A stretch of 64,000 nucleotides of DNA from positions 124,001 to 188,000 of the forward strand of contig CAVRAZ010000001.1 of the NCBI GenBank assembly GCA_963719135.1. The letters run 5' to 3'. A program made the position numbers and the translations under genes. How positions within the stretch are numbered: position 1 is the stretch's first letter; each line of letters begins with the position of its first letter. The notes below the pieces were generated by a model. It did no database searches. It had not been told where the DNA came from and saw only the letters and a list, made by a program, of their open reading frames with translations. The stretch comes from CAVRAZ01 sp963719135. Its GTDB lineage: Bacteria > Pseudomonadota > Gammaproteobacteria > DSM-19610. This document shows positions 1 to 8,286 of the stretch, in pieces.

Positions 1-4
1 GGCA

Positions 5-631
5 TCACCAATAAGCCAGCACCCGCCCATCCGTGACCTTGTGTTCGAACGCGCGCAGAGGCCGGTCGCCGATCTCGGTGCACTCGCCGGTGGTCACGTC
101 GAACGCCCAGTGGTGCTTGGGGCAGGTCAGGCGGGTGCCGTCGAGCGCCAGGTGCGGTATGTTCGTGACCTGGTGCGGGCAGCGGCTGTCGTAGACGCGC
201 AGGTCGTCGCCGGTGCGGTAGACGAACAGACTGCGGCCATCGCAATCGAGATAGCTGATTTCGCCCGACGGAATATCCGCCAACGGCGCGACGTCGTGCC
301 AGGCGGATTTGGCGTCCAGGTTCTCCAGATGGAACTCGGGAATATCCATGTCGAGCAGTATGTCCACGGCCCATACGATCTTGGCCAGCCCGAGCGTCGG
401 GAACGCCATCAGCAGCGCGTCGAGCACTTCGTTGGCGCTCGCGCCGTTGCGCAGCGCCCGCGTCAGATACTGGCGGAACCCGGGTTCGGTCTGGGCGTCG
501 ACCTTGGTGATGACGGAAATCAGGTCACGCGTGCGGGTGTCCAGATGCTTGCCCGCTTCCTTCAGAAACTTGAAATAGGGTTTGATCGCGTCGGGCCGTG
601 CGGCGACCAGATAATTCAATGCATCACTCAT
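5..631 (-). CDS. CMD-like / Rieske [2Fe-2S] fusion protein
   Basis: A 208-residue protein with two parts. Residues about 10-95 resemble the all-helical carboxymuconolactone decarboxylase/AhpD fold, but the CxxC pair of AhpD is absent. Residues about 110-208 are a Rieske ferredoxin-type domain with the cluster ligands C151-P-H153 and C170-x2-H173. No signal peptide or membrane segment is visible, so it should be cytoplasmic and soluble. The start is supported by GAGGTAAG nine bases upstream. It is divergent from slyX. The Rieske part suggests electron transfer or redox sensing; the partner and substrate are unknown. The domain calls are firm for Rieske and weaker for the helical part. Confidence 0.75.
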   Translation of the reverse strand: MSDALNYLVAARPDAIKPYFKFLKEAGKHLDTRTRDLISVITKVDAQTEPGFRQYLTRALRNGASANEVLDALLMAFPTLGLAKIVWAVDILLDMDIPEFHLENLDAKSAWHDVAPLADIPSGEISYLDCDGRSLFVYRTGDDLRVYDSRCPHQVTNIPHLALDGTRLTCPKHHWAFDVTTGECTEIGDRPLRAFEHKVTDGRVLAYW

Positions 632-729
632 CGGGACTTACCTCAAATACGCCAGGATCGGTTATCCTAACGGCGGACGCAGGTCGCTGCCAAGGGGCGG
701 CGGTACGCCGATGAAACCGCGCTTGGGCC

Positions 730-948
730 ATGGCACAGGAAAACAGTCTGGAATCGCGATTGATCGACCTGGAAATCCGGCTTGCGCACCAGGAAGCCGC
801 GCTGGAGGAGCTGACGCGCGCCCTGCTGCAGCAGGAACGGCTGACGCAGCGCCAGAGCGAAGCGCTGGAACGCCTCGACGCGCAACTACGCGCGCTGCAG
901 GCGACGGCCGCGCCGGCGCCCGAGGACGGACCGCCGCCCCATTACTGA
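730..948 (+). CDS. slyX: SlyX family protein
   Basis: A 72-residue protein of the typical SlyX length. It is mostly one heptad-patterned helix (ESRLIDLEIRLAHQEAALEEL at the start) and ends in the family signature of a Pro-rich stretch and PPHY. SlyX is a small cytoplasmic coiled-coil protein of gammaproteobacteria with no established biochemical role. The Shine-Dalgarno sequence is weak. It is followed after 39 bases by rimB on the same strand and is divergent from the Rieske gene. Confidence 0.85.
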   Translation: MAQENSLESRLIDLEIRLAHQEAALEELTRALLQQERLTQRQSEALERLDAQLRALQATAAPAPEDGPPPHY

Positions 949-987
949 GCGGCCGACACGGCGCAGGATTCCGGAGGACAGCACAGC

Positions 988-1455
988 GTGGTCGATGGAC
1001 AAATCGTGCTCGGCTGGCGCGAGTGGGTCGCGCTGCCGGAACTCGGCATACCCTGGATCAAGGCCAAGGTGGACACCGGCGCGCGCACGTCGGCGCTGCA
1101 TGCGTTCGCGCTGGAACGGTTCACCGCGGATGGGCGCGCGAAAGTGCGCTTTCTGGTGCACCCGTTTCAGCACGATGACCGGACGCGCGTCGAATGTGTC
1201 GCCGACATCGTGGAAGAGCGGGTCGTGTCCGACTCCGGCGGCCATCGCGAGCGGCGCCCGGTGATCCATGCGATGGTGATGATCGGCCCCGAAGCGCGGA
1301 CCATCGAAGTCACGTTGACCGACCGCGACACCATGCGCTTCCGGATGCTGCTCGGCCGCACCGCGATGCGCGGCCGTTACCTGGTCGATCCCGCGCGATC
1401 CTATCTCACGCGCGGACCGGGCACCGGCGCCAGGCGCCCGCGCGCCGGATTCTGA
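988..1455 (+). CDS. rimB: RimB-type retropepsin-like protease (putative ATP-dependent zinc protease family)
   Basis: A 155-residue protein of the retropepsin-like family often annotated as putative ATP-dependent zinc protease. The active-site motif is D29-T30-G31-A in KAKVDTGARTSALHA. The family is commonly found beside rimK and is thought to process the glutamate tails that RimK adds to ribosomal protein S6. GTG start at 988, chosen because CCGGAGGA lies at 971-978. It lies 57 bases upstream of rimK on the same strand, so the two are probably co-transcribed. The function is inferred from family and neighbourhood; the motif is seen directly. Confidence 0.8.
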   Translation: MVDGQIVLGWREWVALPELGIPWIKAKVDTGARTSALHAFALERFTADGRAKVRFLVHPFQHDDRTRVECVADIVEERVVSDSGGHRERRPVIHAMVMIGPEARTIEVTLTDRDTMRFRMLLGRTAMRGRYLVDPARSYLTRGPGTGARRPRAGF

Positions 1456-1512
1456 CCCGACCGTTCGAACCTTCCGACCACCGCCACCCATGCCCTGGAG
1501 CCCGAGCAGGCA

Positions 1513-2418
1513 ATGAAAATCGTCATTCTGTCGCTCAACAAGAAACTCTACTCCACCCAGCGCCTGGTCGAAGCGGCGCAGGCGCGCGGTCACGACGTCG
1601 ACGTGGTCGACACGCTCAAGTGCTATCTCGACATCGCCTCGCACCGGCCCAGCGTGCACTACAAGGGTAGACTGCTGCCTCAATACGATGCGGTCATACC
1701 CCGCATCGGTGCATCCATCACCGAATACGGCACCGCCGTCCTGCGCCAGTTCGAGATGATCGGCACCTATCCGCTGAACGAATCGGTCGCCATCACGCGC
1801 GCGCGCGACAAACTGCGCTCCCTGCAGATACTCGCGCGCGCCGGCGTGGGGCTGCCGATGACCGGTTTCGCGAGTTCACCGGACGACACGCAGGATCTGA
1901 TCAACCTCGTCGGCGGTCCGCCGCTGGTGCTCAAGCTGACCCACAGTTCGCAGGGCAGGGGCGTGGTGCTCGCGGAAACGCAGAGCGCCGCGGAGAGCCT
2001 GATCGGCGCGTTTCGCGAATTGCAGGCGAACTTTCTGGTGCAGGAGTACATCAAAGAGGCCGGCGGCACCGATATCCGCTGTTTCGTGATCGGCGACAGG
2101 GTGGTCGCCGCCATGCTGCGCGTCGCCAAACCCGGTGAATTCCGCTCCAACCTGCACCGCGGCGGCACCGCCAAAGCCGTCAAACTGACGCCGGAGGAAC
2201 GCGCCACGGCGCTGCTTGCCTCGCGCAAAACGGGGCTCAACGTATCGGGTGTCGATATCGTGCGCTCCGATCGCGGACCGGTGGTGCTCGAAGTGAACGC
2301 ATCGCCGGGACTGGAAGGCATCGAAGGCGCGACCGGCATCGATGTCGCGGCGCTGACGATCGAATTCATCGAGAAAAATGCAAAACACCAGCACACCCGC
2401 ACGCGCGGCAAAGGCTGA
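1513..2418 (+). CDS. rimK: RimK, ribosomal protein S6 glutamate ligase
   Basis: A 301-residue ATP-grasp ligase of the usual RimK length. RimK adds glutamate residues to the C-terminus of ribosomal protein S6. The pre-ATP-grasp domain covers residues about 1-95 and the ATP-grasp fold about 100-285, with the nucleotide/glycine-rich segment LKLTHSSQGRGV and the metal-binding end EVNASPGLEGIEG. The start MKIVILSLN is the typical RimK N-terminus. The upstream rimB gene supports the assignment over other ATP-grasp ligases such as lysine biosynthesis LysX. Confidence 0.93.
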   Translation: MKIVILSLNKKLYSTQRLVEAAQARGHDVDVVDTLKCYLDIASHRPSVHYKGRLLPQYDAVIPRIGASITEYGTAVLRQFEMIGTYPLNESVAITRARDKLRSLQILARAGVGLPMTGFASSPDDTQDLINLVGGPPLVLKLTHSSQGRGVVLAETQSAAESLIGAFRELQANFLVQEYIKEAGGTDIRCFVIGDRVVAAMLRVAKPGEFRSNLHRGGTAKAVKLTPEERATALLASRKTGLNVSGVDIVRSDRGPVVLEVNASPGLEGIEGATGIDVAALTIEFIEKNAKHQHTRTRGKG

Positions 2419-2519
2419 GCCCTGCGCGCGCCGCAACCGCCGCGCGCCCGGAAAGTCATTACAGGAAACGGCGCAACTGTTAGAATGGCGCGCGTCGACA
2501 GCCGCGGTCGGAGGGATGC

Positions 2520-3467
2520 ATGAGCCAATCCTGGAAAGACGTGATCTACATACAGCGCGAAGCGCTGGCGCGCAGGCTGCGCGCACCGCTGGAGCGGCTT
2601 GCGACTCAGTGCGTACCGGTATGGGGCGACAGGGAAAAGCTCGACAAGGTGCTGCTCGAGGGCTTCGCGGACATTCCGCACAGCACGTATCTGTATGCGC
2701 TGGGTCCGGACGGGGTGCAGATCTGCGACAACGTGGGCGCGCAGGGATTGATGCCGGAACATTTTGGCCGCGACCGCTCCGCGCGCCCTTACATGCGCGA
2801 GGCGGTGCCCGCGTGGGGCTTTCTGTTGTCGGATGCGTATATCAGTCTGATGGCCCGGCGTCCGTCGCTGACCGCGCTGCAGGTGGTGCGCGCGGGCGAC
2901 AGGATGCTGGGCTACATCGGCGCGGACTTCGACTTGCGCGATCTGCCGGTGTCGTCGCAGCTCTACGAAGATCCGGGCACCTGGCGCCAGATCAAGGGCG
3001 ACCCGGCGATTCGCGGGTCGGTGTTTCAACAGACGCGCATCGAAAGCCCGCTGGACAGAATTCTCGAACAGGGCCTGGCCATACTGGAGGAACTGATGAC
3101 CGAGCGCGGCGTGTTCCAGATCGTCATCCATTTCTCCAGCAGCCGCGCCACGGTCTGGACGCTGGCCGACCCGTACCGCTACCGCATCCTGGACAGCGAA
3201 GTGCTGAACGACCCGGACATCTGCCTGGCTTATCCCGCCTGTTCCTACCCCCGTGACGCGAAGATTCCGCCCGATTGCATCGGCCCGATCCTGGTGGCGA
3301 TGAAGGATCTGCGCCTGGCCGACGAGACGCTGTACCTGCGCTCGGCCTCGATCAACATCTTCAACGGCATGATCAGCCTGACGTTCTCCTGCGACGGCTC
3401 GCACTACATGCCGTACGACGAGTTCCTGGAAAAGAACACGGCGTTCTGGATCGGCGCGACCTGTTGA
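2520..3467 (+). CDS. PDC-sensor-like protein
   Basis: A 315-residue soluble protein with no signal peptide or membrane segment. The first 150 residues resemble a PDC/Cache-type sensor fold (FADIPHSTYLYALGPDGVQICDN and a later LQVVRAGDRMLGYIGADFDLRDL). The rest has no motif that I recognise. There is no kinase, GGDEF or methyl-accepting domain attached, so it may be a stand-alone sensor or adaptor. The start has GGAGGG at 2510-2515. A candidate extended -10 (TGTTAGAAT) ends at 2486. It is convergent with the hydrolase gene across repeat copy A. The ligand is unknown. Confidence 0.6.
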   Translation: MSQSWKDVIYIQREALARRLRAPLERLATQCVPVWGDREKLDKVLLEGFADIPHSTYLYALGPDGVQICDNVGAQGLMPEHFGRDRSARPYMREAVPAWGFLLSDAYISLMARRPSLTALQVVRAGDRMLGYIGADFDLRDLPVSSQLYEDPGTWRQIKGDPAIRGSVFQQTRIESPLDRILEQGLAILEELMTERGVFQIVIHFSSSRATVWTLADPYRYRILDSEVLNDPDICLAYPACSYPRDAKIPPDCIGPILVAMKDLRLADETLYLRSASINIFNGMISLTFSCDGSHYMPYDEFLEKNTAFWIGATC

Positions 3468-3509
3468 TGTGGATGACCGGCCGCTGGGTGCCCGGCGGAC
3501 CAATTCTTA

Positions 3510-3810
3510 TTAACCACAAAGCACACGAAGGACACCAAGGTACAAACAGCCAAGACCGACACAGCGTACCGTTGAATTCGTTGGCGAAGGCTGCAAGGAA
3601 GAACCGCTTGAATATTCGTCAAAGCGAGGAATGCAGCGACAGTGCAACGCATGAGTGGTTATGCCGGGACCACGAGATTACTTCGCTTGACGTGTAATTA
3701 CGCGTTTCATTCGCAACGATGAGAACGGGGTTCGCGGTCCGGGTTGAGCGTAAGCGAAACCCGAAATTCATGACTCTTTTCTTCGTGTCCTTTGTGTGCT
3801 TCGTGGTTAA
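3510..3810. repeat. Inverted-repeat element, copy A
   Basis: Fills the 339-base gap between convergent genes. The left arm (3510-3540) begins TTAACCACAAAGCACACGAA; the right arm (3781-3810) is its near reverse complement ending in GGTTAA. Both arms carry ACCAC/CACAC variants in place of the ACCGC/GACGC of other copies. The interior from about 3670 to 3775 matches the interior of copy B. The TTAA at the right end supplies the stop codon (3807-3809) of the hydrolase gene. No protein-coding content is credible here. Confidence 0.85.
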
Positions 3811-4880
3811 TTGTTATCCGCCCCGGGCCCCATAGCCACCTTCGGCGATTCAACCGCGCCGCCGCACATCGCCATCCGCTCGCGCGGCGCAAAACCGTGC
3901 CGGTCGAGTATCCAGCCGGCGATGTCGTCCTGCACGCGCGCGGCGTCCAGGTCGCGCGTCAGCATGTGATAGCCCTCGGGGTAGAGCGACAGGGTCAGGT
4001 TCAACGCGGGATCGCCGGCCGGCAACGCGGCGAGGAAGCGGCACATCGCCGTCTTCGGCACGATCTCGTCGTGACCGCCGTACAGCAGCAGTACCGGTCC
4101 GTGCAGGCGCGGCGCGGCGGCCGTCGCCCGGTCCATGAGGTTGGCGACGCCGTACAGCACGTCGACGCGCGTCGCCTTGATCACCAGCGGATCACGCGCC
4201 CAGGCGCGCAGCATTTCCAGATTGTCCGTGGGTTGCAGTTTCAGTCCTCTGCCGGTCAACCGCTCGGCCGGAAACGTGTGCGCCATGAACGCCAGCGCCC
4301 AGCGCTGGTAGAACGGCATGGCGTCGCGCGACCACACGGCGGGCGCCACCAGAACGATGCCGTCGGGTGCGACGGCGCCGTCTCCAAGCCCGGCCAACGC
4401 CACCGCGCCGCCCATGCTCTCGCCGAGTACATACAGCGGCAGGTCGGGGTAACGGCGACGCAGCAGCGCCTTCATTTCGTCGAGGTCGCCGACCAGCCGG
4501 TCCGTGCCGTGCCAGTAGCCCCAGTCGCGGCTCGCGCCGAAGCCGCGTTGATCGTAGGCGTAGACGGCGATGCCGGCCGCCGCCAGACGACGCCCGAGCC
4601 CGTCGAAAGCGCGGCCGTAGTCGTTAAGACCGTGCACGGCCAGCAGCAGCGCGCGCGGCGCGGCATCCGGCAGCCAGGCGCGCAACGGCAGGCGGAATCC
4701 GTCGTCCATGATCGCTTCCTTTGCGTCCAGGATCGGCGCCGCCCGCGTGCCGCCCGCGGGAACCACATAGGGCGTCGCGCACCCGGCGAGCAGGCCGACG
4801 ACGCCGGCGGACAGCGCCAGCCATCCGCTGCGCCGCCAACCCGACAGGGCCAGCCGCCGCGTCAGGAACGCAGCACGCAC
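3807..4880 (-). CDS. Alpha/beta hydrolase lipoprotein (monoacylglycerol lipase/lysophospholipase-like)
   Basis: A 357-residue serine hydrolase. An N-terminal hydrophobic segment ends in the lipobox L31-A-G-C34, so the protein is probably an envelope lipoprotein. The oxyanion segment is HGLND (83-87), the nucleophile elbow is G-E-S155-M-G-G, and later YGGHDEIVP and EGYHML supply the likely acid and His. This arrangement is that of monoacylglycerol lipase-type hydrolases; the true substrate is unknown. Its 5' end overlaps the 3' end of the upstream membrane-protein gene by 19 bases. Its stop codon lies in the terminal TTAA of repeat copy A, so the last residues may have been altered by arrival of the repeat. 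Confidence 0.85.
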   Translation of the reverse strand: MRAAFLTRRLALSGWRRSGWLALSAGVVGLLAGCATPYVVPAGGTRAAPILDAKEAIMDDGFRLPLRAWLPDAAPRALLLAVHGLNDYGRAFDGLGRRLAAAGIAVYAYDQRGFGASRDWGYWHGTDRLVGDLDEMKALLRRRYPDLPLYVLGESMGGAVALAGLGDGAVAPDGIVLVAPAVWSRDAMPFYQRWALAFMAHTFPAERLTGRGLKLQPTDNLEMLRAWARDPLVIKATRVDVLYGVANLMDRATAAAPRLHGPVLLLYGGHDEIVPKTAMCRFLAALPAGDPALNLTLSLYPEGYHMLTRDLDAARVQDDIAGWILDRHGFAPRERMAMCGGAVESPKVAMGPGADNN

Positions 4881-5395
4881 GCGTTGCCGGCGAGCCGCGT
4901 CGTGGCGTCGACCGGCGGCGGCGCCGCCGGCGCTTCGGCAGCCTGCGCCGGGACCGAGAGCTTCAGGAAAACGCCCAGCGCTGCCAGCAACAGCGCGGCG
5001 CTCGAGATGACCGCGACCGGGTAGTAGAGATTGCCGGCCATATCGAGCTGGCTGTACTTGATGACCATCAGCAGGCCTTCGAGCACGAGGGCGATGCAGA
5101 CGATGCTGACGAAGCGCGGCAGCGTACGCTGCAGCACGGTCGCGATGTGGCTCTCGTCGTCACGCCCTGCGTATTCCTGGTTGACGACCAGGCCCAGTTC
5201 GAAGGTCGCCAGCGACACGATCGCCATGTTGATGGCCTTGACGAACGCCTCGGTCATGCCGATCGAGCCGGCCAGACCGTTGATCAGGGCTTCGGCGGTC
5301 AAGCCGGCGAGCGCCACCGCGAGAACGAAAAAGAGCAGCGAAAAGCCGGTCGCCATGAGCTGACGGAAGGTGTTGAGCGCGAAGAAATGTCGCAT
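4862..5395 (-). CDS. Uncharacterised integral membrane protein
   Basis: A 177-residue protein starting MRHFFALNTFRQL. Hydrophobic segments at residues about 13-38, 55-75, 95-115 and 125-150 predict four membrane helices. A soluble Ala/Pro-rich tail follows. No catalytic motif is visible. It lies directly upstream of the lipoprotein hydrolase and overlaps it, which suggests co-expression. A MITE-like element lies upstream at 5541-5785 and separates it from the CBS/PII operon on the same strand, so it may need its own promoter. I do not recognise a function. Confidence 0.6.
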   Translation of the reverse strand: MRHFFALNTFRQLMATGFSLLFFVLAVALAGLTAEALINGLAGSIGMTEAFVKAINMAIVSLATFELGLVVNQEYAGRDDESHIATVLQRTLPRFVSIVCIALVLEGLLMVIKYSQLDMAGNLYYPVAVISSAALLLAALGVFLKLSVPAQAAEAPAAPPPVDATTRLAGNACVLRS

Positions 5396-5540
5396 CGGTC
5401 GTTTCCTTTGTGAGAGTCCGCAGTCTGACAAAGCAAGGCGCGTACCAGTTCCGCGCACGCGGTAAACTCCCGATTCCCGCGCGGGCGGGGCACGGCCGCC
5501 CGTGCCGAAGCGTCGTCGTCGACCGACAGATTCGCCCCTG

Positions 5541-5785
5541 CTAGTGGTCCCTGCGGATAATTCGGTAATGCATTGATGACTAGCGGAAACGCTGATCAAT
5601 GCCCAGGTCGTCATACCGGCGTAGGCCGGTATCCAGTCGTTGCAAGAACCTGGATGCCGGCTTTCGCCGCCATGACGAATAAACCAAAGGTTCCTTAACG
5701 GCCAGGCGCAATAAGATTCTACGCCGGTCTTGCTCGTCTGAACGGACCATCGATACGTAACCTTATTATCCGCATAGACCACTAG
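5541..5785. mobile_element. 245-bp MITE-like element with terminal inverted repeats
   Basis: The ends are imperfect inverted repeats of 21 bases: 5541-5561 begins CTAGTGGTC and contains GCGGATAAT; 5765-5785 is the reverse complement with two adjacent mismatches. Weaker matching continues for about ten more bases inward. There is no open reading frame of note. Inside are a hairpin (CATTGAT/ATCAATG with an AGCG-GAAA-CGCT tip, about 5571-5601) and a common dispersed repeat (5609-5678). The TAG stop of the CBS gene falls within the right terminal repeat. The size and structure fit a non-autonomous transposable element; no parent transposase is in the window. Confidence 0.65.
5609..5678. repeat. 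Dispersed GTCAT-xCCGGC palindromic repeat, copy 1
   Basis: An imperfect inverted repeat, GTCATACCGGCGTAGGCCGG at the left and GGATGCCGGCTTTCGCCGCC-ATGAC at the right. This is the widespread proteobacterial intergenic repeat whose conceptual translation reads like IPAYAGMT. A second copy lies at 37089-37156. It is nested within the MITE-like element. Confidence 0.75.
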
Positions 5786-6192
5786 ACGATGGACCGGCAC
5801 AGTCCTTTGAGCACCAGATCGGTGAGGCTCACGATGCCGACGACGTTGCCATCCTCGATGACCAGCACGCGGCTCAGTTGAAAACGCTCGAGCAGGCGCG
5901 CGCAGTAGCGGATATCCATGTCGGGATCGACGCTGATCACCGGCTTGGCCATCACTTCGTAGACGTTGACCCGGTTCGGCGCACGGTCCCTGGCCAGCAC
6001 CTTGCGCGCGATGTCGGACAACAGCAACAGGCCGTACTCGTCGTCGCCGTGGCGCTTCCTGACCACCAGGGCCTTGGTTTCGACGTGCTTCATCGACTTG
6101 ATCGCTTCCTCGATGGTGAGCATGCCGTCGACCAGGTCGAAGTGCGTTTTCATCACCGAACGGACGCGGATGATTTCTTTGTCGTCGCTCAT
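5782..6192 (-). CDS. Tandem CBS-domain protein
   Basis: A 136-residue protein consisting only of two CBS domains (residues about 10-65 and 75-132; the second has the typical SRVLVIEDGNVVGIVSLTDLV). CBS pairs bind adenine nucleotides or related ligands and act as energy or second-messenger sensors. It overlaps the upstream PII-like gene by four bases and is the last gene of a DUF1538-DUF1538-PII-CBS operon, so it probably regulates that membrane system. The TAG stop lies in the terminal repeat of the MITE-like element, so the native C-terminus may have been changed. Confidence 0.85.
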   Translation of the reverse strand: MSDDKEIIRVRSVMKTHFDLVDGMLTIEEAIKSMKHVETKALVVRKRHGDDEYGLLLLSDIARKVLARDRAPNRVNVYEVMAKPVISVDPDMDIRYCARLLERFQLSRVLVIEDGNVVGIVSLTDLVLKGLCRSIV

Positions 6193-6539
6193 AGTTTGTC
6201 CTCCACGGCGCCTTTGAGCTGCTGTATCTGCTGGGTGACGCCGATGGCATCCTCGACGTCGATCTGGAACGCGATGCCGCGTCCCGGTTTCTGTTCGAAT
6301 TCGGCGACCTGGCTGATGTGTTCGAGGACCAAGCGGCTCATGTGCTCCTCGACCAGGAACAACAGTACGTCGCGCACGGCGACCAGGTTCATGCCGAAGA
6401 ACGTCTTGGGCCGGTCGCTGCCTTCGCCGCGCGCACTGGTGACCACCGTACAGCCGGTGGCGCCGGCTTCCCGGGCGGCTTTCATGACGGCGTCGGTCTT
6501 GTCGTCTTCGACGAAGGCGATGATGAGTTTGAAGTGCAT
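6189..6539 (-). CDS. PII-like signal protein
   Basis: A 116-residue protein with the ferredoxin-like PII fold pattern (MHFKLIIAFVEDDKTDAVMKAAREAGATGCTVV, then the segment after the T-loop position, then IDVEDAIGV near the end). The T-loop region is unlike that of canonical GlnB/GlnK and lacks their uridylylated-Tyr context, so this is a PII-like protein rather than a nitrogen PII. It lies 10 bases after a DUF1538 gene and overlaps the CBS gene. The context says it controls the DUF1538 membrane proteins. The ligand (adenylate, cyclic dinucleotide or other) is not visible from sequence. Confidence 0.8.
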   Translation of the reverse strand: MHFKLIIAFVEDDKTDAVMKAAREAGATGCTVVTSARGEGSDRPKTFFGMNLVAVRDVLLFLVEEHMSRLVLEHISQVAEFEQKPGRGIAFQIDVEDAIGVTQQIQQLKGAVEDKL

Positions 6540-6549
6540 GGCTATCTCC

Positions 6550-7344
6550 TCAAAAGGCTTGGTCGTTCAGGTCGGCGGCGGTCCGTCGCCGGGTCCGCCA
6601 CTGGCTGAGCTGCGCATAGGCCATGACCGCCATGATGGAAAACAGACTCGCAAAGGCGATCAGCCCGAAACCGTCGAGAATCGGACTGCAACCGGGCACC
6701 GTCCCGGCCAGGCCGAGGCCGAGCGCGGTGACCAGCGGCACCGTCACGGTCGACGTGGTCACGCCGCCGGAATCGTAGGCCAGCGGGATGATCATGCGCG
6801 GCGCATAGTAGGTCTGGATCAGGACGAAGACGTAGCCGGCGATGATGTAGTAGTGCAGCGGCGTACCCGTCACGATGCGGAAGGTGCCCAGCGCAATCCC
6901 GATCGCGACGCCGATGGCCACCGCCATGCGCAGCCCCCAGGGACGGACCGCGCCGCCGGAGACTTCGCCGGCTTTCATGGCGACGGCGATCAGCGAGGGC
7001 TCGGCGATGGTCGTCGCAAAACCGATCAGGGCGCCGAACGCGTAGACCCAGTAGTAGTCGTGCCAGTCGGCGGCGCCGGCGGCGCTGACGTGGACGCCTA
7101 GAAAAGCCGGGTCGGTCAACTGTCTGGCCATCAGTTCGCCGAGCGGGAACAGCGCCTGTTCCAGCCCTTGCAGAAACAGCGCCAGGCCCACCAGCACGTA
7201 GACGAAACCGGTCAGAACGCTGCGCAGGCGCGGGATCGGCCGGCGCAGGATAAGAACCTGAAAACCGAACAGCACGGCGGCGATCGGCAGCACGTCGCGC
7301 AGGGTGGCGAGCAGGTCGGCCAGCAGATGATGCAGGAAGTCCAT
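6550..7344 (-). CDS. DUF1538 membrane protein (second copy; possible antiporter subunit UmpB-like)
   Basis: A 264-residue membrane protein with about seven hydrophobic segments. It is homologous to the adjacent upstream gene: both contain an AEPSLIAVA/AEPALIAVA segment, an AYDSGGVTTSTxTVPLVTALG segment and LDGFGLIA. These are hallmarks of DUF1538. Paired DUF1538 proteins have been reported as a two-component cation/proton antiporter (UmpAB) in Halomonas; transfer of that function here is inference. The start ATG overlaps the upstream stop as TGATG, so the pair is translationally coupled. The conserved polar AYDSGG segment is a candidate ion site. Confidence 0.85.
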   Translation of the reverse strand: MDFLHHLLADLLATLRDVLPIAAVLFGFQVLILRRPIPRLRSVLTGFVYVLVGLALFLQGLEQALFPLGELMARQLTDPAFLGVHVSAAGAADWHDYYWVYAFGALIGFATTIAEPSLIAVAMKAGEVSGGAVRPWGLRMAVAIGVAIGIALGTFRIVTGTPLHYYIIAGYVFVLIQTYYAPRMIIPLAYDSGGVTTSTVTVPLVTALGLGLAGTVPGCSPILDGFGLIAFASLFSIMAVMAYAQLSQWRTRRRTAADLNDQAF

Positions 7345-8078
7345 CAGATCACCATGCCGAAACCGAGCACGAACAGAATGGGTGCCAGCGACGCGAGCGC
7401 GATCAGCCCGAACCCGTCCAGCATCGGGTTGCGGCCCTCGATCGACAGCGACAGGCCGATGCCCAGGGCCGTCACCAGCGGAACGGTGATCGTGGACGTG
7501 GTCACCCCGCCGGAATCGTACGCAATGCCGATGATCTCGCGCGGCGCGAACGCTGTCATGATCACCACGCCGGCATAACCGGCGATGATCAGCAGATACA
7601 GCGGCCAGCCCTTGATGATGCGAATGACGCCGATCACGATGGCCAGCCCCACCGAAACCGCGACGGTCAGTCGCAGGCCGAGCGCATAGGAATCCTTTTC
7701 CTCCGCGTTGTCGGCGATGAAATTCGCGTCCGCCGCCACGTCAGCGGCTTCGCCGGCGACCGCGATCAGCGCCGGTTCCGCGACGGTGGTGCCGAAGCCC
7801 AATCCGAAGGCGAATATCAGCAGCAGGGTCAGACTGCCGCGGCGCGCAAAGGAGACGGCCAGGGTTTCGCCGATCGGGAAAAGGCCCAGTTGCAGGCCGC
7901 GCACGAAGAACGTCAGGCCCAGCACGACCAGCACCGTGCCGGACAGCAGATCGGAAAGGTTGGGGATCGGCTGTCGCAACACCACCAGTTGGAAAAAACC
8001 GATCACCAGAAAAATCGGCGTCAGATCCCGGATACTTCCTTTCAGCGCCAGCCAAAAGCCGCCGAGTTGCTTCAGCAA
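7344..8078 (-). CDS. DUF1538 membrane protein (first copy; possible antiporter subunit UmpA-like)
   Basis: A 244-residue membrane protein and first gene of the DUF1538-DUF1538-PII-CBS operon. It shares AEPALIAVAGEA, AYDSGGVTTSTITVPLVTALG and LDGFGLIALASL with its neighbour. A TTG start at 8076-8078 is chosen because GAGGG lies about nine bases upstream; no ATG is better placed. Two homologous subunits of different length suggest a heteromeric transporter. The reported precedent is the UmpAB sodium/proton antiporter; the substrate here is not proven. Positions 8079-8286, upstream, hold no obvious gene. Confidence 0.83.
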   Translation of the reverse strand: MLKQLGGFWLALKGSIRDLTPIFLVIGFFQLVVLRQPIPNLSDLLSGTVLVVLGLTFFVRGLQLGLFPIGETLAVSFARRGSLTLLLIFAFGLGFGTTVAEPALIAVAGEAADVAADANFIADNAEEKDSYALGLRLTVAVSVGLAIVIGVIRIIKGWPLYLLIIAGYAGVVIMTAFAPREIIGIAYDSGGVTTSTITVPLVTALGIGLSLSIEGRNPMLDGFGLIALASLAPILFVLGFGMVI

Positions 8079-8286
8079 GAAATTCGCCCTCTACTCTGTC
8101 GCTGGATGCGCAGGCGCGCGGCGGTGGGGGGAGTATACCTATATTGCCGATGCGCACCAACAGCCTCGGCGGCACGCCGGCAATGCGCTGCGCGCCGCTC
8201 ATCCACAGCGGCCGAGGGGTTCGCTGGCAACGCGCGATTGAATACAATCCGGTGCCGTCCGGGGCATCTGTCACGAGGAGTCTGTC

